Positions 17,704 to 26,169 of a stretch of DNA of 64,000 nucleotides are shown here, one piece after another. How positions within the stretch are numbered: the first letter of the stretch is position 1; every line of letters starts with the position of its first letter. The notes beneath the pieces are model-generated. The model worked only from the letters and a program-made list of their open reading frames with translations. It did no database searches and was not told the DNA's origin. The stretch is from assembly GCA_019635735.1 (NCBI GenBank), contig JAHBYX010000003.1:496001-560000 (forward strand). The letters are read 5' to 3'. The position numbers and the translations under genes are program-made. The DNA is from Mesorhizobium sp. (GTDB taxonomy: Bacteria > Pseudomonadota > Alphaproteobacteria > Rhizobiales > Rhizobiaceae).

Positions 17704-17796
17704 GCGCTGTTGGCGGTCGACTCCCCTTCGCCGATCATTAGGCTTTTGGACGCTTCCTGACCGCGTCAGTCTGTATGACAGTATTTCATCTGTCAA

Positions 17797-18207
17797 TCAG
17801 TTTGTCTTATTGGTGTGAGGTGGAGTTGAGTGACCCTCGTGCCTGAACAAAGGCGCCTTTCGGTATCATCTTGTCGCCAGGCGGCTGGCAGGGTCGTCAA
17901 AGTGCATAAGCGGAGCCGGAAGAAGTCCCGGTTCGCGCTGTCTTCGAAGCGGAAGCACACGCCTACGGTCTCCCAGCAGCGCAATCTTCGCGTGCAGTGG
18001 TATGTGGGATCCAGCTGCCGGTGCCGTCGCTTCCTATGCTGTCAGCCTATCTGAGGACGATCATGAAATCGGCCACTGGACAACTTGCTCGCGGTATTGG
18101 TGGCGCCGGTAGGGTATCTGGATCGCGGCGGCGCTCGCCTTGCCGTCCTGCTGTGATCCAGGTTTCCGTGTTGGATCAAAGAGGGCTGGAAACGCGTCTC
18201 AGGCGCT
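17797..18207. other. intergenic region, no gene recognised
   Basis: About 410 bases between the decarboxylase remnant and iolB. Short open frames occur on both strands (such as 17830-18054 plus and 17793-17984 minus), but none shows a domain, a ribosome site or biased codon use. Possibly decayed sequence. Confidence 0.4.
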
Positions 18208-19023
18208 TCAAACTGACAACAGCCAAGCGTGCTCCGGCGCGTTGTGGACTTTCCAGGTCCGCTTCGGCCCAGCCATAACGTTGAGATAGTACAGGTCGTA
18301 GCCGTGAATTGCAGCGCAGGGATGATACCCCTTCGGCACCAGCACTACGTCGCCGTCTTCCACGCAGATTGTCTCGTCGAGATCGCGCGATCCGTCGGCT
18401 CCGGCGTCCGTGTAGACACGCTGGAAGGCAAAGCCCTGCGGCGGGTTCAGTCGATGATAGTAGGTTTCCTCTAGCATCGATTCGCGCGGCAGGTCGTCGG
18501 TGTCGTGCTTGTGCGGAGGATAGCTGGAAGTATGCCCTCCGGGGGTGATTACCTCGACCACAAGCAGCGAATCCGCGGGCTCCGTCTCGGGTAGGATGTT
18601 GGTGACGTATCGTGTGTTGGTGCCCTTACCGCGCGTCTCAAGAGCGACATCTTCTGGCGCGATGACGCGGACCGCGAGTTTGCCGCCGCGTCCGGGCGCC
18701 GAGCAGACGGCGAGTTCCAGCGCGCTCTCCGCCGTCACCGACCAGTTGCAGCCTTGTGGAACGTAGACGGAGTAGGGCCTGCCGGAAAACGGAGACATGC
18801 GCTCGCCGAGCAGGCCCAACTCGGCGCCCGCGGCGGTTACCCGCCCCCGCCCCGCGACGAAAACCAGGCAGACTTCGCGGCCCCCGGTCGCGGCCGCGAC
18901 CGTCTCGCCCGGCGCCAGCCTGTAGAGATCGAAGCCGACATGGCTCCAGCCCGCGCTGGCCGGCGTGACGTCGATGACATGCCCGTTCCCGGCCTTGAGC
19001 TTCAGCAGCAGCTTCGACATCAT
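18208..19023 (-). CDS. iolB: 5-deoxy-glucuronate isomerase
   Basis: A 271-residue cupin-fold isomerase of the myo-inositol pathway, converting 5-deoxy-D-glucuronate to 2-deoxy-5-keto-D-gluconate. Diagnostic stretches are the metal-site segment TSSYPPHKHDTDDLP and LEETYYHR, with VPKGYHPCAA near the C-terminus. GGAAGGA precedes tandem ATG codons at 19023 and 19020; the first is taken. It is the last gene of the minus-strand iol cluster, 56 bases after iolE. Confidence 0.95.
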   Translation of the reverse strand: MMSKLLLKLKAGNGHVIDVTPASAGWSHVGFDLYRLAPGETVAAATGGREVCLVFVAGRGRVTAAGAELGLLGERMSPFSGRPYSVYVPQGCNWSVTAESALELAVCSAPGRGGKLAVRVIAPEDVALETRGKGTNTRYVTNILPETEPADSLLVVEVITPGGHTSSYPPHKHDTDDLPRESMLEETYYHRLNPPQGFAFQRVYTDAGADGSRDLDETICVEDGDVVLVPKGYHPCAAIHGYDLYYLNVMAGPKRTWKVHNAPEHAWLLSV

Positions 19024-19078
19024 GGCTGTTCCTTCCCGAGGACTTTCGCCGGCCCGGCGGGGCACGCCCGGTCCTGCA

Positions 19079-19963
19079 TCAGGCGAGCCCGGCCTCGGCG
19101 AGGTAGCGCCTGACGTTTGCGTGGCCCATGGTTGCGAATTTAAGCGGCTCGGCCTTTTGAGGGTCCTGCTCCGCCTCCACCACCACCCAACCGGAATAGC
19201 CGGGCAATTCCTTCAGCACACGAACGAAATCGATCAGCCCGTCCCCCGGTACCGTATACACGCCGGCCAGCACGCAATCGAGGAACGACCAGTCCTCCCG
19301 GTTTGCCTGCCACATGACCGCCTCGCGGACATCCTTGCAGTGCACATGGCTGATGCGCGAGCGGTAGTGCCGTGCCAGCCGTGCCGGGTCGGCGCCGCCC
19401 CACGTCGCGTGGCCGGTGTCGAGCAGCAGGTGCGCAGCGTCGCTCGTTACCTCCATGAAGCGGTCGATGTCCGCCTCGGTCTGCACGCAGGTGCCCATGT
19501 GGTGGTGATACACCAGTATCAACCCGTATTCGTCGGATACGGCTCTGGCGAACTCGGTGTAGCGCGCGCCGAACTGCTTCCAGTCGCCCTTGCCGAGCAC
19601 CGGCCGCGCCGAAAGCGGTTTCGATCGATTGCCATGGATGGCGTTTGAGGTCTCGGCCGCGATGAAGATGGAGCAACCCATCTCCTTCAACAGCGTGGCG
19701 TGCGCTCTCGCGGCTGCGAGTTCCGCCTCAGGGGAGCGGACCAGCAACTCGGTCGAATACCACCCGCCGACCAGCGCATGGCCATGCTTCTCCAGGATCG
19801 GCCGCAGTTCGCCTGCTCTGCGGGGGAATTTGTTGCCCAATTCCATGCCGGTAAAGCCAGCCTGCTGGGCCTCGGTCAGGCAACGCTCCAGCGGGATGTT
19901 TCCGCCAATCTCCAGCATGTCGTCGTTCGACCAGCCGATCGGGTTTGCGCCTATGCGGATCAT
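19079..19963 (-). CDS. iolE: inosose dehydratase
   Basis: A 294-residue TIM-barrel enzyme of the AP-endonuclease-2-like sugar isomerase family. It converts 2-keto-myo-inositol to 3D-(3,5/4)-trihydroxycyclohexane-1,2-dione. Seen: the N-terminal IGANPIGWSNDD typical of IolE, YHHHMGTCVQTEADIDRFM with metal ligands, LLLDTGHATWGGADP and HCKDVR. Its ATG directly abuts the iolD stop (19963/19964), so it is coupled to the preceding gene. Confidence 0.95.
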   Translation of the reverse strand: MIRIGANPIGWSNDDMLEIGGNIPLERCLTEAQQAGFTGMELGNKFPRRAGELRPILEKHGHALVGGWYSTELLVRSPEAELAAARAHATLLKEMGCSIFIAAETSNAIHGNRSKPLSARPVLGKGDWKQFGARYTEFARAVSDEYGLILVYHHHMGTCVQTEADIDRFMEVTSDAAHLLLDTGHATWGGADPARLARHYRSRISHVHCKDVREAVMWQANREDWSFLDCVLAGVYTVPGDGLIDFVRVLKELPGYSGWVVVEAEQDPQKAEPLKFATMGHANVRRYLAEAGLA

Positions 19964-21814
19964 TCAGTCCCCCACCCTTTGCAGCCTCGCCGCCTCGTCA
20001 TAGGCCTTGCGCGCCTCCACGACTTGGCTTCGCGGGCTTACCTGCGGCACGGCAACGTCCCACCACGCGCCGCCCTCTGCCGTGGAGACCAGCGGATCGG
20101 TATCGATGACGATCACCGTCGTTCTGTCGTTGCGTTTGGCCCTTCCGAGTGCAGCCTCCAGTTCGGCGACGGACGCTGCCTTCTCGGCGATAGAACCGAG
20201 GCTTGCCGCATGACCTACGAAATCGATCTGCGGCAATGTCTCGTGGCGCGTGTCCTTGAAGAGATTGTTAAAGTTCGCGCCGCCGGTGGCCATCTGCAGC
20301 CGGTTGATGCAACCGAAGCCGCGGTTGTCGAGCAGCACGATCGTAAGCTTCAGGCCGAGCATCACCGACGTGGCGATCTCCGAGTTGAGCATCAGATAGG
20401 ATCCGTCGCCGACCATGACGACCACCTCCCTGTCCGGCCGCGCCATCTTAGCGCCGAGACCGCCGGCGATCTCGTACCCCATGGTCGAGTAGCCGTATTC
20501 CCCATGGTAGGAGCCCGGACTGGTAGCCTGCCAGAGCTTGTGCAATTCGCCCGGCAGTCCACCAGATGCGTTGATGAGCAGAATTTCGCCGCCCATGGCA
20601 CGCTGCACGGCGCCGATCACCTGTGCGTCCGAGGGCAGCGCCGCGTTGGTGGCAGCGGTCACCTTCGCCGCCGCCTTCAGCCATTCGGCCTTCAGCGCCT
20701 TTGCGCGCGCCGTCCAGGCTGTAGGCGCGTTGCAGGCGCCGAGCCTGGCATCGAGGACGTCAAGACCCGCCCGCGCATCGGCAACGAGAGGATGCGCAAG
20801 GTGCTTGCCTGCGTCGAACGGCTGTACGTTCAACCCGATGACCTGCATCGCGTCGTTGCGGAACAGCGCCCACGAGCCGGTGGTGAAATCCTGCAGGCGG
20901 GTACCGACGGCCAGGACAAGGTCCGCCTCGGCGGCAAGCGCGTTGGCGGCGGATGTTCCCGTGACGCCGACTGCTCCCATGTTCAACGGGTGGTCGTGCG
21001 GCAGGCTCGATTTTCCGCCTTGCGTTTCCATCACAGGGATGCCCCGCTCTGCGGCAAACGCCGCCAGCTCGGCGCTGGTCTGCGAGTAGATGACGCCGCC
21101 GCCGGCGATGATGATCGGCTTCTTCGCTTCGCGCAGCAGTTCCGCCGCAGCCTGCGCCTCCCGCGCGTCGGGCACGATCCGCCGCGGCCTCCACAGACGC
21201 TGTTCGAAGAAGCGCTCGGGATAGTCATAGGCCTCGGCCTGGACGTCCTGGCAGAGCGAGAGCGTCACCGGCCCGCACTCGGCCGGATCGGTCAGCACTT
21301 GCATGGCGCGGTTGAGTGCGGGAACGAGCTGCTCGGGCCGGGTGAGACGGTCGAAATAGCGCGACACCGGGCGGAAGCAGTCGTTGACCGAGACGGTTCC
21401 GTCGCCAAAATCCTCGACCTGCTGCAGGACAGGATCGGGCAGTCGCCCGGCGAAGACGTCCCCGGGGAGGATCAGTAACGGCAGCCGGTTGACATGCGCC
21501 AGGGCCGCTGCCGTCAGCATGTTCGTCGCACCCGGCCCGATCGACGACGTGCACGCCATGAAGCGACGGCGGAAATGCGCCTTGGCGAAGCCGATCGCCG
21601 CATGCGCCATCGCCTGCTCATTGTGGGCGCGGAAGGTCGGCAGCTCGTCGCGCACGGCATGGAGCGCCTCGCCGAGGGCGGCCACATTGCCATGGCCGAA
21701 GATCGCCCACGCGCCGCCAAAGATCGGCATTGTCTGGCCGTCGATCTCGGTCATCTGTGCGGCAATGAAGCGCACAAGCGCCTGTGCCATCGTCAGCCGA
21801 ACCGTCTTGCCCAT
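19964..21814 (-). CDS. iolD: 3D-(3,5/4)-trihydroxycyclohexane-1,2-dione acylhydrolase (ThDP-dependent)
   Basis: A 616-residue thiamine-diphosphate enzyme opening the inositol ring to 5-deoxy-glucuronate. Three domains follow the acetolactate-synthase plan: an N-terminal pyrimidine domain, a central domain, and a PP domain with GDGSYLMLNSEIATSV and the cofactor-binding NRGFGCINRLQ. ATG at 21814 is chosen because the upstream 12 codons lack a ribosome site. It is separated from iolC by 16 bases. Confidence 0.95.
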   Translation of the reverse strand: MGKTVRLTMAQALVRFIAAQMTEIDGQTMPIFGGAWAIFGHGNVAALGEALHAVRDELPTFRAHNEQAMAHAAIGFAKAHFRRRFMACTSSIGPGATNMLTAAALAHVNRLPLLILPGDVFAGRLPDPVLQQVEDFGDGTVSVNDCFRPVSRYFDRLTRPEQLVPALNRAMQVLTDPAECGPVTLSLCQDVQAEAYDYPERFFEQRLWRPRRIVPDAREAQAAAELLREAKKPIIIAGGGVIYSQTSAELAAFAAERGIPVMETQGGKSSLPHDHPLNMGAVGVTGTSAANALAAEADLVLAVGTRLQDFTTGSWALFRNDAMQVIGLNVQPFDAGKHLAHPLVADARAGLDVLDARLGACNAPTAWTARAKALKAEWLKAAAKVTAATNAALPSDAQVIGAVQRAMGGEILLINASGGLPGELHKLWQATSPGSYHGEYGYSTMGYEIAGGLGAKMARPDREVVVMVGDGSYLMLNSEIATSVMLGLKLTIVLLDNRGFGCINRLQMATGGANFNNLFKDTRHETLPQIDFVGHAASLGSIAEKAASVAELEAALGRAKRNDRTTVIVIDTDPLVSTAEGGAWWDVAVPQVSPRSQVVEARKAYDEAARLQRVGD

Positions 21815-21830
21815 TGAACTGCTCCCGTCC

Positions 21831-23741
21831 TCACGCCGGCCGGAGAGCAAGCCATTTGCTCGTCAGCCGGCCGAACCTCTCCGCCATCATCGTCACCGCG
21901 GCGTCGTCCGACAGGCCACCCTCGAACCATCCTTCGGCCGCTTCGCGGAAGATTGCGCGTCCCACGGCAAACCCCTTCACCACCGGGGCTTGCGCGGCGG
22001 TTTCGAGCGCGGTTTCGATCTCGCCCATCGCCCCGTCGAGACCAAGCACGAGCACGCCACGGCACCACGGGTCCTTGTCGATGATGACGGCTTCGACCGC
22101 GCGCCAGCCCGCCACGGATTGCGGCTCGAGTTTCCACCAGTCGGGCTTGATACCCAGCGCGTAGAGATCAGAAAGCACGGTCGCGACAGTATCGTCCCCG
22201 ACCGGCCCGTTCTTTCCGGCGATGATCTCGACCAGCAGCTCGCGCCCGACCCGCCGGGTCGCCTCGAACAGCGTGCGCAACTTGACCTGCTGCTTGCGCT
22301 TCAGACCGGCCGAGTCGTCCGGATGATAGAAGCACAAGACTTTCGCGCAGTGATAGACGGGCCATTCGACCAGCTCGGAACCCATGTCGAGACCGTGTTC
22401 GAAACGCAGCGGCCGCGAGCCCGGCAGCTCCACGGGCCGGGCAATCCAGGCAAACGGGTGCTTCGCCGCCTCGAACAGTGCGTCGCGCCCCAGCCGCCCG
22501 TCGATCAATATGCCGAATCCGCTGCGACCGGCAGCGGTCTGCCCCGCCGCCCTGACCGCGAGCAGTTTGAACGCGCCGATCCTGTCAGCGCCGGCGCCAT
22601 GGCGCTGAGCCAACTCCTCCAACTGCGCGCGGTGGTCGATGGCTAGCGCCATCAGCGACGGCAGCGCACGCCGGCGCGTCGTCGCCCAATGGATGTGGTT
22701 CAGCTCCGGATCTTTGCGCAGCGCGCGGAATGTGCTGCCCTGTTCAAGAAAATGGCGCAGTTCCGCGAAGGTCGGGCTTTCAGGCGAGCAGAGGAGCCGC
22801 GAAACCGCGAACGCGCCGCAGGCATTGGCCCAAGTCGCAGCAGTGGCAAGGCTCTCACCGCGCAGCCATCCCCGCAGAAAACCCGACATGAATGCATCCC
22901 CGGCGCCGAGCACGTTGTAGACCTCAATCGGGAATCCCCGCCCGACGATGCCATCTTCGAGATCGTCGCGTATAGGGCCGTCATAGACGATGCAGCCCAT
23001 AGGGCCGCGCTTGAGCACAATGGTTGCGGCGCTTGCCGCGCGGATCGCCTTCAGGGCCGCCAGCAATTCGCTTTCGCCCGACGCGATCAGCACCTCCTCC
23101 TCGGTACCAACGATCAGGTCGCAGTCGGCCAGAACGCTCTTCATTTTGGCCGTGACTTTCTCCGAAACGACGAAGCGATTGTCGCCCTCTGCGTGCCCGG
23201 CCAGCCCCCACAGATTCGGCCGATAGTCGATGTCGAGCACGATCTTCGCACCGCCCGCTTTGGCGAGCCGAATGGCTTTGCGTTGCGCCGCCTCGGTGTT
23301 AGGTCGCGAGAAATGTGTACCGGTCACTACGATCGCCTGGGCGGATGCGATGAAGGCCGGATCGATATCATCCTCGCACAGGGCCATGTCCGCGCAGTTC
23401 TCGCGGTAGAAGAGAAGCGGGAAAGACTTGTCGTTTTGAACCGAGAGGATGGCGAGCGCGGTGAGCCGTCCCAAATCAGTGACGATCCCCCCGGTCGCGA
23501 CACCCTCGCGTATCATCTGCGCGCGAATGAATCGGCCCATCTGCTCGTTGCCGACACGCGTCAGCAGCGCGGATCGCAATCCGAGCCTGGCCGAGCCGAT
23601 GGCAATGTTGGCGGGGCAGCCTCCGACCGATTTGGCAAACGTCGATACGTCCTCAAGGCGCGAGCCGATCTGTTGGCCATAGAGGTCGACCGAAGCACGG
23701 CCGATGGTTATGACGTCGAGCTGCTTTGCGACGGGGTTCAT
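21831..23741 (-). CDS. iolC: 5-dehydro-2-deoxygluconokinase fused to DUF2090 aldolase-like domain
   Basis: A 636-residue bifunctional protein. Residues 1-330 are a PfkB sugar kinase (VGGCPANIAIGSARLG; ATP/anion motif NVLGAGDAFMSGFLRG) that phosphorylates 2-deoxy-5-keto-gluconate. Residues about 345-636 are the DUF2090 domain (MALAIDHRAQLEEL, GFAVGRAIFREAAEGW), a TIM-barrel related to class I aldolases. DUF2090 is known fused to IolC and may take the IolJ aldolase step; no separate iolJ is seen here. It overlaps the upstream 52-codon ORF in an ATGA junction. Confidence 0.93.
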   Translation of the reverse strand: MNPVAKQLDVITIGRASVDLYGQQIGSRLEDVSTFAKSVGGCPANIAIGSARLGLRSALLTRVGNEQMGRFIRAQMIREGVATGGIVTDLGRLTALAILSVQNDKSFPLLFYRENCADMALCEDDIDPAFIASAQAIVVTGTHFSRPNTEAAQRKAIRLAKAGGAKIVLDIDYRPNLWGLAGHAEGDNRFVVSEKVTAKMKSVLADCDLIVGTEEEVLIASGESELLAALKAIRAASAATIVLKRGPMGCIVYDGPIRDDLEDGIVGRGFPIEVYNVLGAGDAFMSGFLRGWLRGESLATAATWANACGAFAVSRLLCSPESPTFAELRHFLEQGSTFRALRKDPELNHIHWATTRRRALPSLMALAIDHRAQLEELAQRHGAGADRIGAFKLLAVRAAGQTAAGRSGFGILIDGRLGRDALFEAAKHPFAWIARPVELPGSRPLRFEHGLDMGSELVEWPVYHCAKVLCFYHPDDSAGLKRKQQVKLRTLFEATRRVGRELLVEIIAGKNGPVGDDTVATVLSDLYALGIKPDWWKLEPQSVAGWRAVEAVIIDKDPWCRGVLVLGLDGAMGEIETALETAAQAPVVKGFAVGRAIFREAAEGWFEGGLSDDAAVTMMAERFGRLTSKWLALRPA

Positions 23742-23896
23742 GGCGATCCCTCACCAACACGACCGAGATCCGCCCAGTCTCGCACGGGCACGGCGGCGGC
23801 GCTGCAGCCTTCGCCGAACAGCTGCCTTGCCGCGGTGAATCCGCCCTGTGCGCCGCCGACGACAATCACGCATGTCGATTCGAGCGGCTGGTCCAT
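23738..23896 (-). CDS. 52-residue ORF, SDR-like nucleotide-binding fragment between iolG and iolC
   Basis: A small ORF whose stop overlaps the iolC start (ATGA), 14 bases after iolG ends. Its start CVIVVGGAQGGFTAARQL resembles the first beta-alpha unit of short-chain dehydrogenases (T-G-G-A-Q-G-I-G-x-A-x-A-R), but the GxxxGxG spacing is broken and the protein ends after 52 residues. It may be a decayed dehydrogenase kept because its frame couples iolG to iolC translation, or a real microprotein. I cannot assign a function. Confidence 0.4.
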   Translation of the reverse strand: MDQPLESTCVIVVGGAQGGFTAARQLFGEGCSAAAVPVRDWADLGRVGEGSP

Positions 23897-23910
23897 CGTA
23901 GTCGCGCCCC

Positions 23911-24900
23911 TCACACGTCCACGGTCATTCCGCTCGCGGCGGCCTTCAGCGCTGCGTCGGCGAGCCGCAGCGCGGCCAGTCCGTCGGCACCGCTCGGCGA
24001 GGCAGGCCCGCCGGTTTTCACCGTGGCTATGAAGACCGCAATCTCGTGGGCATAGGCGTCGAGATAGCGGGTCATGAAGAAGTCGTGCAGTGGGGGGCGC
24101 GTATAGCCCTTCGCATTGGCCACCTCGATCGAAACCGGGCGCTGGTTCTCCGCCGCGACCATGCCGGACGACCCGTGCACCTCGATGCGCTGGTCGTAGC
24201 CGTAGGTGGCGCGGCGGGAATTCGAAATCACGCACTGCCGCCCCGACGCCGTGGTCAGGATGACGCTGATGCTGTCGTAATCTCCGAGCGCGCCGATCTG
24301 CGGATCGACCAGAACGGAAGCTGACGCCGCCACCCTGACGGGCTCCTCCCCGAGCAGGAAACGCGCCATGTCGAAGTCGTGGATGGTCATGTCGCGAAAG
24401 ATGCCGCCCGAGCGCGTAATATACTCCGCTGGCGGCGGACCTGGGTCGCGCGAGATGATGTTGACCATCTCGACCTTGCCTATCGCACCATCGTCGATCG
24501 CTCTGCGCACCGCCATGAAATGCGGATCGAAGCGGCGGTTGAAGCCCACCATCAGGGTCGCTTTCTCCGCGGCGACGACCTTCAGGCAGGCTTCGACCCG
24601 GGGTACGTCCAGGTCGATTGGCTTTTCGCAGAAGATCGCCTTGCCCCCGCGTGCGAAGCGCTCGATCAGGTCGGCGTGGGTGTCCGTTGGCGTGCAAATG
24701 ACGACCGCGTCGATGTCGGCCGCCGCCTCAATCGCGTCGATAGTGCGAATGTCGCAGCCATAGCGGCCGGAGATTTCGCGCGCGGCCTGGTCCAGGGGAT
24801 CGGCCACCGCAACGAGCGTCGCGTCCGGGTTCGCGGCGATCGCTCGGGCATGCACTTTGCCTATGCGACCTGCGCCGAGCAGACCGAATCTCACTCCCAT
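23911..24900 (-). CDS. iolG: Gfo/Idh/MocA oxidoreductase, myo-inositol 2-dehydrogenase
   Basis: A 329-residue NAD-dependent dehydrogenase giving 2-keto-myo-inositol. It has a Rossmann start GLLGAGRIGKVHARAI (5-20), catalytic EKP (92-94) and the C-terminal domain with DMTIHDFDMARFLLG supplying Asp and His. The GGAGGAGG ribosome site before the ATG at 24900 fixes the start. It is the first gene of the minus-strand inositol operon, so the dehydrogenase assignment is helped by context. scyllo-Inositol or another polyol is possible too. Confidence 0.88.
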   Translation of the reverse strand: MGVRFGLLGAGRIGKVHARAIAANPDATLVAVADPLDQAAREISGRYGCDIRTIDAIEAAADIDAVVICTPTDTHADLIERFARGGKAIFCEKPIDLDVPRVEACLKVVAAEKATLMVGFNRRFDPHFMAVRRAIDDGAIGKVEMVNIISRDPGPPPAEYITRSGGIFRDMTIHDFDMARFLLGEEPVRVAASASVLVDPQIGALGDYDSISVILTTASGRQCVISNSRRATYGYDQRIEVHGSSGMVAAENQRPVSIEVANAKGYTRPPLHDFFMTRYLDAYAHEIAVFIATVKTGGPASPSGADGLAALRLADAALKAAASGMTVDV

Positions 24901-24935
24901 ATGGCCGCCTCCTCCGCGGATATCACATGCACGTC

Positions 24936-24958
24936 GCAAGGCATGCTCCATGCCTTGC
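24936..24958. promoter_or_regulatory. perfect palindrome upstream of iolG
   Basis: GCAAGGCATG (24936-24945), CTC, CATGCCTTGC (24949-24958): a perfect 10-base inverted repeat with a 3-base centre, 36 bases upstream of iolG in the divergent gap with the importer gene. It is compact enough for a dimeric repressor, or it could fold as an mRNA hairpin in the iolG leader. The GGAA-N6-TTCC motif known for rhizobial IolR was not seen here. Confidence 0.5.
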
Positions 24959-25104
24959 GGCGACAGTAATGCGACGGCTCTTTATCCGCCATCGCAAAAC
25001 GACGCCCGACCCAAATCGGTCGTCATGATTGCATTGGTTCACGAAATCCCACAATCTCCATCTAAGTCGGCAAACAATAAGCCGCCGACAGGGAGGACTG
25101 AAAG

Positions 25105-26130
25105 ATGAACAGGTTCACGCTCGGAATAGCATTGACGTCTGCGGTGCTGCTTGGCGGCACCGCGCTCACGCATGCCGCCAATCTGGTGCTCTACTGCGCG
25201 GCGGACGAAGCCTGGTGCCAGCAGATCAAGACCACGTTCGAGGCCGAGACAGGCATTACTGTCGACATGACCCGCAAGAGCTCCGGGGAGACCTATGCTC
25301 AGGTGCGGGCCGAAGCGTCGAATCCCAAAGGAGACGTGTGGTGGGGCGGCACCGGCGATCCGCATCTCCAGGCGGCCGAGGAGGGATTGACCGAGGAATA
25401 CGTGTCGCCGATGCGCGGTGAGTTGCATCCCTGGGCGATCAGCCAGGCGGAAGCCGCGGGCAACAGGACTATCGGCGTCTACTCGGGCGCGCTCGGCTTC
25501 GGCTACAATAAGGAGTTGCTCGCCAAGAACAACATGCCCGAGCCCAAATGCTGGGCCGACCTGATCAAGCCCGAGTACAAGGGCCAGGTGCAAATGGCCA
25601 ACCCAAACTCGTCGGGCACGGCTTACACCATGCTTGCCACCATCGTGCAGCTGATGGGCGAGGATGCAGGCTTCGACTACATGAAGGCCCTGCACAAGAA
25701 CATCAACCAATACACCAAGTCGGGATCGGCCCCGATCAAGGCGGCCGGCCTCGGCGAGACCACGATCGGCATCGTGTTCATGCATGACGCCGTGGCGCAG
25801 ACTGCGGCGGGCTTTCCGGTTGTCACGGTCGCGCCCTGCGAGGGCACCGGCTACGAGATCGGCTCTATGTCGCTGATCAAGGGCGCCCGTAATCCCGAAG
25901 AGGCGAAGAAGTTCTACGATTGGGCCCTGACCGCCGCTATGCAGTCGCGCGCACAGGAGGTGAAGTCGTTCCAGCTTCCGTCCAACAAGTCGGCCACCGG
26001 CTCGCCCCTGTCGCCGGATCTGTCGACGATCAAGCTGATCGAGTACGACTTCAAGAAATACGGCTCGAGCGACGAGCGCAAGCGCCTGCTACAGAAGTGG
26101 GACACCGAGGTCTCGACTCTGCCGCAATGA
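25105..26130 (+). CDS. ABC transporter substrate-binding protein (AfuA/FbpA-like)
   Basis: A 341-residue exported protein. The signal peptide is about residues 1-24, ending THA before ANLVLYCAADEAWC. The body is of the iron(III)/hexose-phosphate/aminoethylphosphonate-binding class (VQMANPNSSGTAYTMLA; GIVFMHDAVAQTA). The tandem tyrosines that bind ferric iron in FbpA are not evident, so the ligand is more likely an anionic organic molecule, as in AfuA (sugar phosphates). GGGAGGA lies before the ATG. First gene of a three-gene importer divergent from the iol operon. Confidence 0.85.
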   Translation: MNRFTLGIALTSAVLLGGTALTHAANLVLYCAADEAWCQQIKTTFEAETGITVDMTRKSSGETYAQVRAEASNPKGDVWWGGTGDPHLQAAEEGLTEEYVSPMRGELHPWAISQAEAAGNRTIGVYSGALGFGYNKELLAKNNMPEPKCWADLIKPEYKGQVQMANPNSSGTAYTMLATIVQLMGEDAGFDYMKALHKNINQYTKSGSAPIKAAGLGETTIGIVFMHDAVAQTAAGFPVVTVAPCEGTGYEIGSMSLIKGARNPEEAKKFYDWALTAAMQSRAQEVKSFQLPSNKSATGSPLSPDLSTIKLIEYDFKKYGSSDERKRLLQKWDTEVSTLPQ

Positions 26131-26169
26131 CCCGTCGCCAGTAAGGTGCGGGTCCAGAAGGGACAACCA

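Noticed and set aside
17830..18054. 74-codon frame between the decarboxylase relic and iolB
   Set aside because: Very basic sequence with no family resemblance and no ribosome site.
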